From positions 62,001-126,000 of the forward strand of contig NZ_BBLU01000002.1 of NCBI RefSeq assembly GCF_000759715.1: 64,000 nucleotides of DNA. The letters are read 5' to 3'. The first letter of the stretch is position 1. Each line of letters begins with the position of its first letter. This document shows positions 1 through 7,960 of the stretch, piece after piece. Both the position numbers and the translations under genes were made by a program. The notes under the pieces were generated by a model that was not told the origin of the DNA, searched no databases, and worked only from the letters and a program-made list of their open reading frames with translations. The stretch comes from Demequina mangrovi (GTDB taxonomy: Bacteria > Actinomycetota > Actinomycetes > Actinomycetales > Demequinaceae).

Positions 1-389
1 TCATCCCGTTGCTCGGCGACCGCATCGACATCGCGACGTCGCGTCGGCGCACGCAGATCGGTCGCCACGCCGTCGGCGAAGCCACCGACGAGCGAGACTC
101 GGCGGAAGGACTCACCCTGCGTCATCGTCGACCCCCCGGTACGTGACTGGTGCGGTGAACACGTCTGTGCTTCGCCCCGCCGTCCGAGCGGACGAGCCCA
201 TGATCCGGGCCGCCTGCCGCGCGCTCCGGGGAGGCGTCGCTCGCTGCAAGTCGCACGCCTGGCCGTGGTGCCTCGGCAGGCGTTCTCTGCATCCTACCCA
301 AGGGCCGCTCCGTCGTCCCCGGCCCCGCACGCGGCGGCCGACGGGCCCACTGCGCAGCGCGCCACGTCGAGGCACCCCCGCCTCGCCCC
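1..389. other. Left-edge stretch without a convincing gene
   Basis: I see no complete gene here. A minus-strand frame starts at an ATG at 125, just downstream of a G-run, and leaves the window after 41 codons; it would be the next gene of the leftward cassette. A competing plus-strand frame enters from the left edge and stops at 144-146. Third-position GC is similar for both, so I cannot choose. Positions 126-389 hold only low-quality frames. Confidence 0.5.
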
Positions 390-1607
390 TCACCGCCGGC
401 TACCGGGCGGACGCTTGGACCGCGCGGAGGGATCGCCGCGCCGCTGCGGGACCGGACGCGTCGACCGCCGCGATCCGGAGACGGGCCCGCGCTCGGCCCT
501 CCGAGCCGTGGCTCCGGAAGCCCCGCTGCGCTCCCAGGGCGTCACGCTGCGCGCGCTCGCGCGAGGTGCGAGGCTCATCGCCTGCGCAGACGTCAGCCAC
601 TCCTCCGCGGGCTCGGCGATATGGTTGAGCAGCGCCTCGAACTGCGGCCGGTTCGACTCGAGGATGTGGCCGGACGCGAGCCACCGGAGCACATCGCGCC
701 CGGTCTCGGCCATGCGCTGGCGAGGCGAGGTCTGCAGCCGCTCGTCGAAGTAGCGGACGAGGATCTCGTCGATCACATCCCACGCGTTGTCGGCACCGAA
801 CAGCTCCATCACGTCCGGCGATCCGAGGATCGCGAAGCACTCCTCCAGCACCTGCATCAGCTCGATGCGCATGACGTTGAGGTGGCCGAACGACGCGAAC
901 TTGAGGTTGTTGCGAAGGTCCAGTCCTGCGCGCCGGACCACGGCGATCGACCCGAAGCTCGGGTCGTTCGCCCCCTGCCGCATGACCTCGGAGATGCGCT
1001 TGTCGCGCCAGAACAGGGTGACCTGGTTGACGAAGTGCCCGAACAGCCGATGGAAGTCCGTGTTCGGCCGACTCTGGCCGGCACCGAGTCCACGGCCGTA
1101 ACCCAGCACACGGCGGTATCCGTCGAGCCGATCGCGCCGCGTGTAGCGCAGCACATCGCGGCGATCGAACTGGTAGAGCCGGTACGCCCCCTGCCCGGAG
1201 GACAATCGCACCGCGCCCGCCTCGAAGAGCTGCTTGAGCTTCTGGACGACCTTGAAGACCCCGATCTGCTCATGCTGGTAGATGTAGTAGAGATCCCCGA
1301 CCGCGGCGATGCGCTCCGAGTTCACCTGATCGTCGTAGCGGACCACACCGTTCGGCACCCGCGTCTCGCCCAGCGTGAGCGCCGCGTCGGGTCCGATGCC
1401 GATGAGCCCGCCGAAGCCCCCGTCGGGTGGGGCGGGCCGCTGCCCCTCCGCGGCGACCAGGCTGTCGACGTGCTCGTCGATCTGCCGGTGGAGCTCCTCG
1501 GCGATCACCGGATTCGAGGCGAGGCTCCCCGCCAGCTGCTCCGCGATCCGTGCGCGGAGCGCGTTGACTCGATCCAGTCGCTCCTGCTGCTCGCGCTGCG
1601 TGGGCAT
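390..1607 (-). CDS. Uncharacterised protein, Arg-rich tail
   Basis: A 405-residue protein that I do not recognise. The N terminus (about 1-55) is charged and helix-prone, with Glu/Gln/Arg heptad-like spacing. The middle (about 100-330) is a mixed globular region with many aromatics and no motif I know. The last 60 residues are Ser/Arg/Pro rich and strongly basic, resembling the Arg-rich tails of the two repeat proteins at 5601 and 6469. The ATG at 1607 lies 6 nt after the stop of the upstream gene at 1614, so it is very likely the downstream member of one leftward operon. There is no signal peptide or membrane span. Function unknown; the basic tail should be checked for a frameshift because it is less gene-like than the rest. 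Confidence 0.75.
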   Translation of the reverse strand: MPTQREQQERLDRVNALRARIAEQLAGSLASNPVIAEELHRQIDEHVDSLVAAEGQRPAPPDGGFGGLIGIGPDAALTLGETRVPNGVVRYDDQVNSERIAAVGDLYYIYQHEQIGVFKVVQKLKQLFEAGAVRLSSGQGAYRLYQFDRRDVLRYTRRDRLDGYRRVLGYGRGLGAGQSRPNTDFHRLFGHFVNQVTLFWRDKRISEVMRQGANDPSFGSIAVVRRAGLDLRNNLKFASFGHLNVMRIELMQVLEECFAILGSPDVMELFGADNAWDVIDEILVRYFDERLQTSPRQRMAETGRDVLRWLASGHILESNRPQFEALLNHIAEPAEEWLTSAQAMSLAPRASARSVTPWERSGASGATARRAERGPVSGSRRSTRPVPQRRGDPSARSKRPPGSRR

Positions 1608-1613
1608 GGTGGA

Positions 1614-3734
1614 TCACTTCCCTTCGGTCTTCTGCTCGGCTACGGCGAGCGCGGTCCTCGCCGCCTCGGCCTCGTCCAGTGAGCGCTCGAGTGCGGAGAC
1701 CGCGTCGATGAGCTCCTGAGCCAGGTCGCGCAGCGGGGGGTTGTCGGAGCTGCCGACCACCTGGGCCGCGATCTCCTCCTGATACCGCGCGCGGGTGTCG
1801 GGGCGCAGGTTCTGGCGCTTGAGCGCCGCCTCCGACTTCTTGGAATCCGCCATCCGCGAGGCGAGCGCCTCGCTCGCGAGCCTGACACGCTGCTTGGCGT
1901 CCTCCGCAGCGGAGCTGGTGCGGTCGACGTCCGCGCGCAGCGTCGCTAGCACCGCGGCGTCGCTGTCGTCGATCTCGACGACTGAACCGTCGCCGACGTC
2001 CTCCTCGTCATCGGCGCCGTACGTCTCGGCATCGTCCCGGCACGGGACCTCGCCGAACTCCTCCGCCCACGACACGTCGGCGTCGACGTCTCCCTCGTTC
2101 GGCGCATCGGCGCGCACCGACCAGGGCCAGGACACCGGCGGCGGCGCCACCACCGTCCGTCCGGTGCCCCGGTCGATGATCGCGAGCCGCAGCATCTCGG
2201 CCGGCACGAGGAGCCCCTGGTCGGGGACATGGCCGATCGACGCCAGCGCTCCCGCGTCGTCCAGGTCGCGCGTGCGGAACAGACCGGTGACGCTGTCGCG
2301 GTCGGCCGATGTGCTCGCGCGGTACGGATGCACGAGCATCTCGGGCGCGAGCTCGGCCTCCGCATCGTCCCCGGAGGTCGGCTCCGATACGAACGCCAGG
2401 CCGTAGGAGGGCTGCAGGTTGAGCCCGCGACAGGTGACCTTGAGCGTGCCGTCCTGGCCCTCCACCGGGGTGAGGGTCGCATCCAGCAGCACCACCTGAG
2501 CAAAGCGGCCGATCCGCTGCGCGGTCGCGGCGATATCCGTCAGCATCCGTGACAGGCTCGCGACCACCGTGCGGACCCGGGCCAGGTGCATGGCGACCGG
2601 GAGCGCTTGCCGCGGACCCGAGCGCAGGCGGTGCGGCGTGCGCGAGCCGGAACGCCCGTCACCCTCATCCGTCGCGCCGCCCGCGTCGACGTCGTCGACG
2701 TGCGCCTGAAGCTTCATGAAGGCTCGCACGAGCGCGATCGCGGCCGGCGCCAGCGCCGACACGATGCCGTCGCGTCCAGTCTCCTGCGCGGTCAGCCGTC
2801 CGTGCTCGCCGAGGAACGACCTCAACCATGTGAGCAGGCCGTCGAGCGTGAGGTTCTCGGCCGCGTCGATCATCACGGTGCGCCGCTCCGCCTCGGAGAT
2901 CATGACCGAGTCGAGCACCGCCTCGAGCTCATCGACCTGCTCGGCCGCGGCGTCCATGAGCCACGAGAGCATGATGAGCTCGGTGCCGAGGAAGCCCTGG
3001 CCTGGCGCTCCGGCGAACTGCTCGCGCCACGCGGTCCACGCACGCTGGAGGTCGGCGACGAACTCGGCGAGCGTCCAGAAGGCGGTGAGCACGTCCTCGT
3101 CATCCACCGTGTTGACGTGGTCGTCGATCAGCCCGAATCGCTCCCGTAGCGCCCCGAGCTGTCCTCCGACCGCGTCGGGGCCCGCCGCAGGATCCGCGTC
3201 TCGGCTGCCGGCGAGCGCGGCGAGCTGCGAGTCGACCAGCGCGGCGCGCGGGCCTCCTGCGGCGCCCATCTCGTCGACGACGAGCTCCACGCTCGCCCGC
3301 ACCACCGCTCGATACGAGTCCATGTCGTCCGGATCAAGGTCGTTCCTCAACGGCACCAGACCGTCGAGGATGCGCACGATCTCGGCGCGCGTGGCGCTCG
3401 CTCGCCGGAACAGCGATGCTTGACCTCCCGTCACCGCGCCGAGATCCGCGTGGGCGCGGAGACCTCGCGGGACGTGGACGACCTCGCGGCGCCCTTCGAC
3501 GATGCGCTCCACGAAAGTGGCCTTCAACGCATCGTCGAAGCCTTTCGGATCCGCGGTCCTCGGGCGCACGCCGAGCGTGCTGTGGAGCAGGTCCGCCACG
3601 AGCCTGCCCGACTCGCTCGAGGCGACGCCGCCGCGGGCACGGCCGCGTTCGACCATCGTCGGGAACGGGAGGTCCACCTCCATGATGGTGCTGGTGCGCG
3701 GGGTGCCGTCCCGGGCGCTGTCGTCGGGCTTCAT
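1614..3734 (-). CDS. Large uncharacterised protein with C-terminal coiled coil
   Basis: A 706-residue cytoplasmic-looking protein with no domain I can name. I chose the ATG at 3734: it has AGGAGG six bases upstream and overlaps the upstream stop as ATGA, whereas the longer open frame adds an unlikely Arg/Ala leader. The first 450 residues are alpha-helical and acidic, and the middle (about 470-580) contains beta-rich segments. Residues about 600-706 alternate Ala, Glu, Lys and Arg in a long coiled-coil pattern. It sits between a 182-residue helical protein and the Arg-tailed protein at 390, all in one leftward operon with the metallopeptidase and the repeat proteins. Possibly a scaffold or structural subunit, but that is inference only. 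Confidence 0.75.
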   Translation of the reverse strand: MKPDDSARDGTPRTSTIMEVDLPFPTMVERGRARGGVASSESGRLVADLLHSTLGVRPRTADPKGFDDALKATFVERIVEGRREVVHVPRGLRAHADLGAVTGGQASLFRRASATRAEIVRILDGLVPLRNDLDPDDMDSYRAVVRASVELVVDEMGAAGGPRAALVDSQLAALAGSRDADPAAGPDAVGGQLGALRERFGLIDDHVNTVDDEDVLTAFWTLAEFVADLQRAWTAWREQFAGAPGQGFLGTELIMLSWLMDAAAEQVDELEAVLDSVMISEAERRTVMIDAAENLTLDGLLTWLRSFLGEHGRLTAQETGRDGIVSALAPAAIALVRAFMKLQAHVDDVDAGGATDEGDGRSGSRTPHRLRSGPRQALPVAMHLARVRTVVASLSRMLTDIAATAQRIGRFAQVVLLDATLTPVEGQDGTLKVTCRGLNLQPSYGLAFVSEPTSGDDAEAELAPEMLVHPYRASTSADRDSVTGLFRTRDLDDAGALASIGHVPDQGLLVPAEMLRLAIIDRGTGRTVVAPPPVSWPWSVRADAPNEGDVDADVSWAEEFGEVPCRDDAETYGADDEEDVGDGSVVEIDDSDAAVLATLRADVDRTSSAAEDAKQRVRLASEALASRMADSKKSEAALKRQNLRPDTRARYQEEIAAQVVGSSDNPPLRDLAQELIDAVSALERSLDEAEAARTALAVAEQKTEGK

Positions 3735-4279
3735 GATGACCTCCTCTGGTCGTCGTGCTCGGTGCCGGCAGCCGCCGGCGGGTCGTAGGGTGCCGCGGAG
3801 GTCCGAGAGTCGCCCGGTCGCAGCAGCTGCAGCGACAGCAGCTCCGCGACCTCGTGACATGCCGCGCTCACCGAGGCCGCCGCGCGCTCGATGTCGGGCT
3901 GGCATCGGAGGATCGACTGCTCGACGCTCCATTGCCACGTGCGCAGCTCGCGGCCGCGTTCGCGCGCCACCGCGCGGAGGTCCGCGATCGGGTCGTAGGA
4001 CCGGAGGTCCAGCCAGTACCGCCGGACAGCGCTGGAGATGTCGCGGTCGACCCGTGGGAGGATCGCCGGGATCCCGCGCACGTCGGCTGCGGCGTTGAGG
4101 ACGTCGGACGCGTCGGCGACGGACGCCTGGAGCTCGAGTACGGTCTCGGCGAGACGGTCGACCATGGCGATCTCGCCGGACTCCGGACGCAGCTCGATCA
4201 CCTGCACCAGCTCCGTGACGCTCTCAGCCAACGAGGCGGTCGCCTCGATCATCTCCTGCCGTGCGCTGGTGAGGGACAT
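3731..4279 (-). CDS. Small helical protein of unknown function
   Basis: A 182-residue protein, predicted by eye to be almost all alpha-helical in residues 1-155, with long amphipathic stretches and a polar, Pro/Asp/Arg-rich C-terminal tail. There is no signal peptide, membrane segment, Cys pair or catalytic motif. Its stop overlaps the start of the gene at 3734 (ATGA), implying translational coupling, and the upstream metallopeptidase gene stops 3 nt before its ATG. It may be a small partner or chaperone of its coupled neighbour. I do not recognise the family. Confidence 0.7.
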   Translation of the reverse strand: MSLTSARQEMIEATASLAESVTELVQVIELRPESGEIAMVDRLAETVLELQASVADASDVLNAAADVRGIPAILPRVDRDISSAVRRYWLDLRSYDPIADLRAVARERGRELRTWQWSVEQSILRCQPDIERAAASVSAACHEVAELLSLQLLRPGDSRTSAAPYDPPAAAGTEHDDQRRSS

Positions 4280-4282
4280 GGC

Positions 4283-5617
4283 TCACCTCCGCGCGAGCTC
4301 GCGGTAGAAGCTGCGCATGACGGCCTCCGGGCTGGCGAGCCGTCGGTCGACCGCGACCCGGGCCGCTCCGATGAGGAACCGCTCCGGCACCACGCCCGGA
4401 TCGTTGCCCGCCGAGATGCGCACCGCGGCCTCCTCGATCATGGACTGGTGGCGGGGTTCGAACGTGATGACCTCGCGCAGCGACCTGCCGCCCAGCGATG
4501 CGAACCGCGTGAAGCAGACCGCCTCCACCACCAGGGGGATGCAGGTGCCGGCTGACCGCAGCAGCGGCGGCGGGATGCTGCCGCCGCTCGCCGAGGGGTA
4601 GAGCTGCCGCCACGCCCGCGAGTACCGTGCACCGGCCTCCGGGAACCCCATGCGCCGCAGCAGCTCGGCGGACAGCAGGGTGCGCAGATACGGCGTCGGG
4701 TGGACGCCTCGCTCCGAGTAGCGCAGCGCCTGATCGGGAGCCCGCCCGAGCACGTCCATGAGCGACGCGACGAAGGCCTCGCCGCCGAGAAGGCAGCCGA
4801 CCATGTCAGCGAAGATCTCGCGGTTCCACCGGCCCCAGACCGTCGCGACCTGCGGTGGCACGTCGGCGGTGCGCAGCCGGCGCACGATCGTGTCCGGCAC
4901 CTTCCGCTCGAGCGCGAGCTCATTCTGGAGGTTGTGGCTCACCTCGTGGAGGATCGCCCCCATGGTCCAGGGGTTCACGAGCCGGTGGTACGGCAGCTGG
5001 ACCAGAGGGAACGGATTGAGCTGACGGCCGAGCCGGCGAAGGGGGATGTTGCGCCGGAAGGTCGCGGGCGAGAATCCGGTGCGCATGTAGGCGAAGGGTG
5101 CGGGGCTCGGGATGCTGCGGCTGCTGCCGAGGTGCATGAACACGTGCTGGTAGCAGTCGAGCGCGATGCGATCGCACGCGAACAGCCAGTCGCCGTAGGC
5201 GCTCTGCCGCTGCCCGAACAGGTCGAAGTAGAAGTCCCACACCCTCTCCGTGGCGCGCACCCAGTCGTGCGCGCGGCTCTTAGCCTCGAGCACCGCGGTG
5301 AGCTGCGCGTGCGTCGGCTGCGCCCCTTGCGCCGCGCGGCTCGCCATCTCGACCTGACCGACCGCCTTCGAGAGAGGGCGCCGCAGCTTCGCGAGCAGCG
5401 CGTTCACCGCCTGGACGTGCCCTTCCGACGGCCGAGCGATCGAGTCGCCGAACTCGTCGCGCGAGAAGTCACGGAGAGCGTCGAGGTGCCGGCGGACGTT
5501 GACCGCCTGCCCCGACGCGAAGGCCGATACGACGCGGGCCGAGGGCGGAGCCTGCACCGCACGCGCGCGCACCCTCGGCCTGGGTCGGGCCGGGGCCAGG
5601 TCAGCGCCGGCGGACAC
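4283..5617 (-). CDS. Putative zinc metallopeptidase (HEVSH)
   Basis: A 444-residue protein with HEVSH at residues 224-228, the HExxH zinc motif, followed about 40 residues later by NREIFAD (E267, D271). Position and spacing fit the third metal ligand of gluzincin-type peptidases. No signal peptide or membrane span is obvious, so it probably acts in the cytoplasm or on cargo leaving by another route. The start is a GTG at 5617 with AGGA about 5 nt upstream; it lies 17 bp inside the 3' end of the acidic-repeat gene, implying coupled translation. Being joined to two acidic-repeat proteins suggests it may process or mature them, which is inference. The family is not one I can name, so the substrate is unknown. 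Confidence 0.75.
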   Translation of the reverse strand: MSAGADLAPARPRPRVRARAVQAPPSARVVSAFASGQAVNVRRHLDALRDFSRDEFGDSIARPSEGHVQAVNALLAKLRRPLSKAVGQVEMASRAAQGAQPTHAQLTAVLEAKSRAHDWVRATERVWDFYFDLFGQRQSAYGDWLFACDRIALDCYQHVFMHLGSSRSIPSPAPFAYMRTGFSPATFRRNIPLRRLGRQLNPFPLVQLPYHRLVNPWTMGAILHEVSHNLQNELALERKVPDTIVRRLRTADVPPQVATVWGRWNREIFADMVGCLLGGEAFVASLMDVLGRAPDQALRYSERGVHPTPYLRTLLSAELLRRMGFPEAGARYSRAWRQLYPSASGGSIPPPLLRSAGTCIPLVVEAVCFTRFASLGGRSLREVITFEPRHQSMIEEAAVRISAGNDPGVVPERFLIGAARVAVDRRLASPEAVMRSFYRELARR

Positions 5618-6386
5618 GGCGTCCTGCTCGGCTTCGGGGCACGCGGCGCGCGGGGGTCGATCCTCGCACGCGACCGCGGCGGCGTGCGGCCGCAGCTCCG
5701 CGCCGCTTGTCGACCCGAGCGCGACGGTGCCACCGACGGTTGAACACGCCGACCGCGTGCACCGCCCGAGGCGCGGACGCCGGTGCGAGCACGCGTCCGG
5801 AGATGGTGCCGAGCGTCCCCAGCGCGCGGGCGGCGTCGATGCGCCGACCCGTGGCCGCCTGGTCGGCGAGGCTCTGCGCGGTGCGCTGCAGGATCACCGG
5901 CATCGCCGCCACCAGCTTGCGCGTCTCGGGGTTGTCACGGAGGCGGCGTGCGATCTTGCCGACACCGCGGATGAGCGCGGGTGCGTTCTTGGCGATGAGG
6001 GTGCGCGCCCGCGGGATCAGCTTCGCGGCGAGAGGCACGAGCGCCCCGAGGAACTGCTCCGCCTCCGCGTCGCTGCCGGTCGTGGCCGCGCGCATCGCCA
6101 GGTGCGCCATGAGCTCCGCCTCGCGGTGGACCTGCGCGACAGGGTCGACCGACGCGCCTGCCTCGTCCTCGAGCTCATCGTCGAGCTCCCACGCGGCCTC
6201 GCGCTCGGCCTCCGACTCGAACTCGAACTCCCACTCGGATTCGTACTCCTGTCGTGTCTCGAGCTCGAACTCGGCCTCCAGCTCGAACTCCGCCTCGAAC
6301 TCGGCCTCCAGCTCGTCCTCGAACTCGCCCTGGATCTCCGGGTACTCGCCCTGGATCGCGGGGTAGGTGGGGTGCGACGAGGTCAT
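5601..6386 (-). CDS. Acidic-repeat / basic-tail protein B
   Basis: A 261-residue bipolar protein. Residues 19-75 are a low-complexity acidic block built on alternating Glu with Phe, Leu or Tyr. Residues about 110-200 form a helical domain with the pattern LIRGV, RxLRxNPxTR, then P-I and GR. Residues 215-261 are an Arg-rich tail. The central domain matches residues about 205-280 of the neighbouring protein at 6469, so the two are paralogues. I start it at the ATG at 6386; the open frame continues upstream, but that leader is Arg/Pro/Ala rich and unlike a gene. The adjacent peptidase gene overlaps its 3' end by 17 bp. No signal peptide. The family is widespread as hypothetical proteins in my memory, but I know no function. 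Confidence 0.8.
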   Translation of the reverse strand: MTSSHPTYPAIQGEYPEIQGEFEDELEAEFEAEFELEAEFELETRQEYESEWEFEFESEAEREAAWELDDELEDEAGASVDPVAQVHREAELMAHLAMRAATTGSDAEAEQFLGALVPLAAKLIPRARTLIAKNAPALIRGVGKIARRLRDNPETRKLVAAMPVILQRTAQSLADQAATGRRIDAARALGTLGTISGRVLAPASAPRAVHAVGVFNRRWHRRARVDKRRGAAAARRRGRVRGSTPARRVPRSRAGRRVRRR

Positions 6387-6468
6387 GATGGTCTCCGATC
6401 GGTGCTTCGATCCGTGACCGTCCGTCGGGCGTGCGACGCGGGTGGCGCCGGACGCCCGACGGGCGGGG

Positions 6469-7629
6469 TCAGCGACGGCGTGACGCCGTGACAGGCCGGC
6501 GGGTGGCGCCCGTGCGCGTCGCGCGGGCGGGAACGGTGGACCGCCGGGGCGTGCGGGCGGCCGAGGCACGGGTCGGGTACGGACGCCCGGTACGAGACCG
6601 CGACATCGTCCGCGGCATCGAGGTCGGGGTCCGGCGGACCGGGCGGCGCCCGACAGACGCTCCCGTGCGAGCCGTGGTGCGGGCTGCGGGGTACGCGCGC
6701 GTGACCGCCTTGGTGGTGGCGGTCGCCTTCCTACGTCGGTGGGTGACCACGCCGCGCACGTGCCGCTGGGCTGCCGCAGCCTGTGCGCGCGGGCTCGTGA
6801 GCACCTTGCGCGTCGTCGCACCGACCACTGCGCCGACATCCGCGCGGCTCACGGGACGTCCGCCGGACTGGGCCACGACCGTGCGGGTGGCCGCGCCGAC
6901 GATGCTCGGGACCAGCCGGATCACGGGCCGGGTCTGGGGGTTGCGGTGGAGCGCCCGGGTGAGCACGGACACACCCCGGACCAGATGGGGAAGCATCGCC
7001 TCGAGGTACAGACGGTCGCGCTCGCTGATCGCCAGCGTCGTGGCCGATCCCGCGAGGGCGGCGGCCTCGGACTCCGAATCGGTGGCGGCAGCACCCGCGG
7101 CGAGGTACTCGCTCAGCGTCTCGTTCGGGCTCAGCGGAGCCGTCGCCATGTCTTCGAACTCCGCCTCGAGCTCGTACTCGAGCTCGCCTTCGAGCTGGCT
7201 GGTGACAGCGCGTGCGACCGCGCCGGCGGCCGGACCCCCGACAGCGGTCGCGATCAGCGGAGCCGCCTTCTTCGCGATCTTCTTCAGGAGGCCCTTGTTC
7301 TTCTTGGCCCAGCGCCAGCCTGCCTTCGCGGCCTTCTTGACCCAGCCGAAGAGCGCCTCGCCCTCGTCCTCCCATTCGAGCTCGAACTCGTCCTCGAACT
7401 CGTCTTCGAACTCGAGCTCGTCCTCCAGCTCGTCCTCGAACTCGTCCTCGAACTCGAACTCGTCCTCGAACTCATCCTCCAGCTCGGCTTCGAACTCGTC
7501 CTCGTACTCGCCTTCCAGCTCGTCTTCGGCCTCGAACTCATCCTCGAACTCATCCTCGAACTCGAACTCGTCCTCGAACTCATCCTCGAGCTCGCTCTCG
7601 AACTCGAACTCGGCATTCATCTGGCTCAT
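6469..7629 (-). CDS. Acidic-repeat / cationic-helix protein A
   Basis: A 386-residue protein with five clear zones: residues 6-90 are a Phe-Glu-Asp-Glu type repeat; 92-140 are a Lys/Trp-rich amphipathic then Gly/Ala-rich helix; 147-160 are a second short acidic block; 205-280 are the helical domain shared with protein B (LVRGV, RNPQTRP); 281-386 are a Thr/Ser/Arg tail. The first ATG at 7629 has a GAAGGGA ribosome site; a second ATG at 7620 is possible. It is the first gene of the leftward cassette and 331 bp from the next gene, so the operon promoter should lie in 7630-7960. Net charge swings from very negative to very positive along the chain. Possible roles are a membrane-active effector kept neutral by its acidic block, or a condensate-forming or DNA-binding protein; neither is shown. 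Confidence 0.85.
   Translation of the reverse strand: MSQMNAEFEFESELEDEFEDEFEFEDEFEDEFEAEDELEGEYEDEFEAELEDEFEDEFEFEDEFEDELEDELEFEDEFEDEFELEWEDEGEALFGWVKKAAKAGWRWAKKNKGLLKKIAKKAAPLIATAVGGPAAGAVARAVTSQLEGELEYELEAEFEDMATAPLSPNETLSEYLAAGAAATDSESEAAALAGSATTLAISERDRLYLEAMLPHLVRGVSVLTRALHRNPQTRPVIRLVPSIVGAATRTVVAQSGGRPVSRADVGAVVGATTRKVLTSPRAQAAAAQRHVRGVVTHRRRKATATTKAVTRAYPAARTTARTGASVGRRPVRRTPTSMPRTMSRSRTGRPYPTRASAARTPRRSTVPARATRTGATRRPVTASRRR
7372..7615. repeat. Coding low-complexity repeat, about 12-bp unit
   Basis: On the plus strand this is a run of CTCGTCCTCGAA-like units, often alternating with CTCGAA. It encodes the Phe-Glu-Asp-Glu repeat of protein A on the minus strand. A shorter, more degenerate block lies at about 6200-6340 in protein B. 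Units are imperfect, use both TCC and TCA/TCG variants, and keep the minus-strand frame open, so the repeat is selected as protein. Confidence 0.85.
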
Positions 7630-7960
7630 GAGGGATCCCTTCTTCCGGTGCGCGGAGGATCACCCGGAGAGGAGATCCCGTTGGACCGCTGCCCTCATCG
7701 AATCGCCGGCGCGCCCGGTGCGGGAGTCGCACGAGCGGGGTCGCATGCCGAGGTCCGTCATCCTGGGTCGCGCGGACGGGGTCGCTCATCTGTGCGATCA
7801 GGCGCGCGAACAGCGCGCCCGGTCGCAACGGCGTCGGGCGTCATGAGCCGGCGCTGGAGGTTCCGCGCCCGCGAGGAGCCGTCACCGCCACCAGATCGCC
7901 GCACGTGCGACGATGAGGCCGCTCAGCGGTGCGCGACCCCCGGCGCATGCGCCCGGCGGA
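7630..7960. other. Intergenic region upstream of the repeat-protein cassette
   Basis: 331 bp between the first gene of the leftward cassette and the 3' end of the SNF2 gene. It must hold the cassette promoter and the end of the SNF2 transcript. I see no convincing gene, and no strong -35/-10 pair or terminator stem that I would defend. Confidence 0.5.

Noticed and set aside
143..753. Overlapping plus-strand frames near the left edge
   Set aside because: Arg/Pro-rich translation typical of antisense frames in GC-rich DNA; the minus strand carries the better gene from 1607 to 390.
7372..7615. CRISPR-like or satellite array
   Set aside because: Units are about 12 bp, imperfect, without spacers, and keep one protein frame open.
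6431..7846. Long plus-strand frame with Ser/Asn repeats opposite protein A
   Set aside because: It is the complement of the acidic Glu/Phe repeat gene; no ribosome site, and the minus-strand reading has a coherent domain layout.
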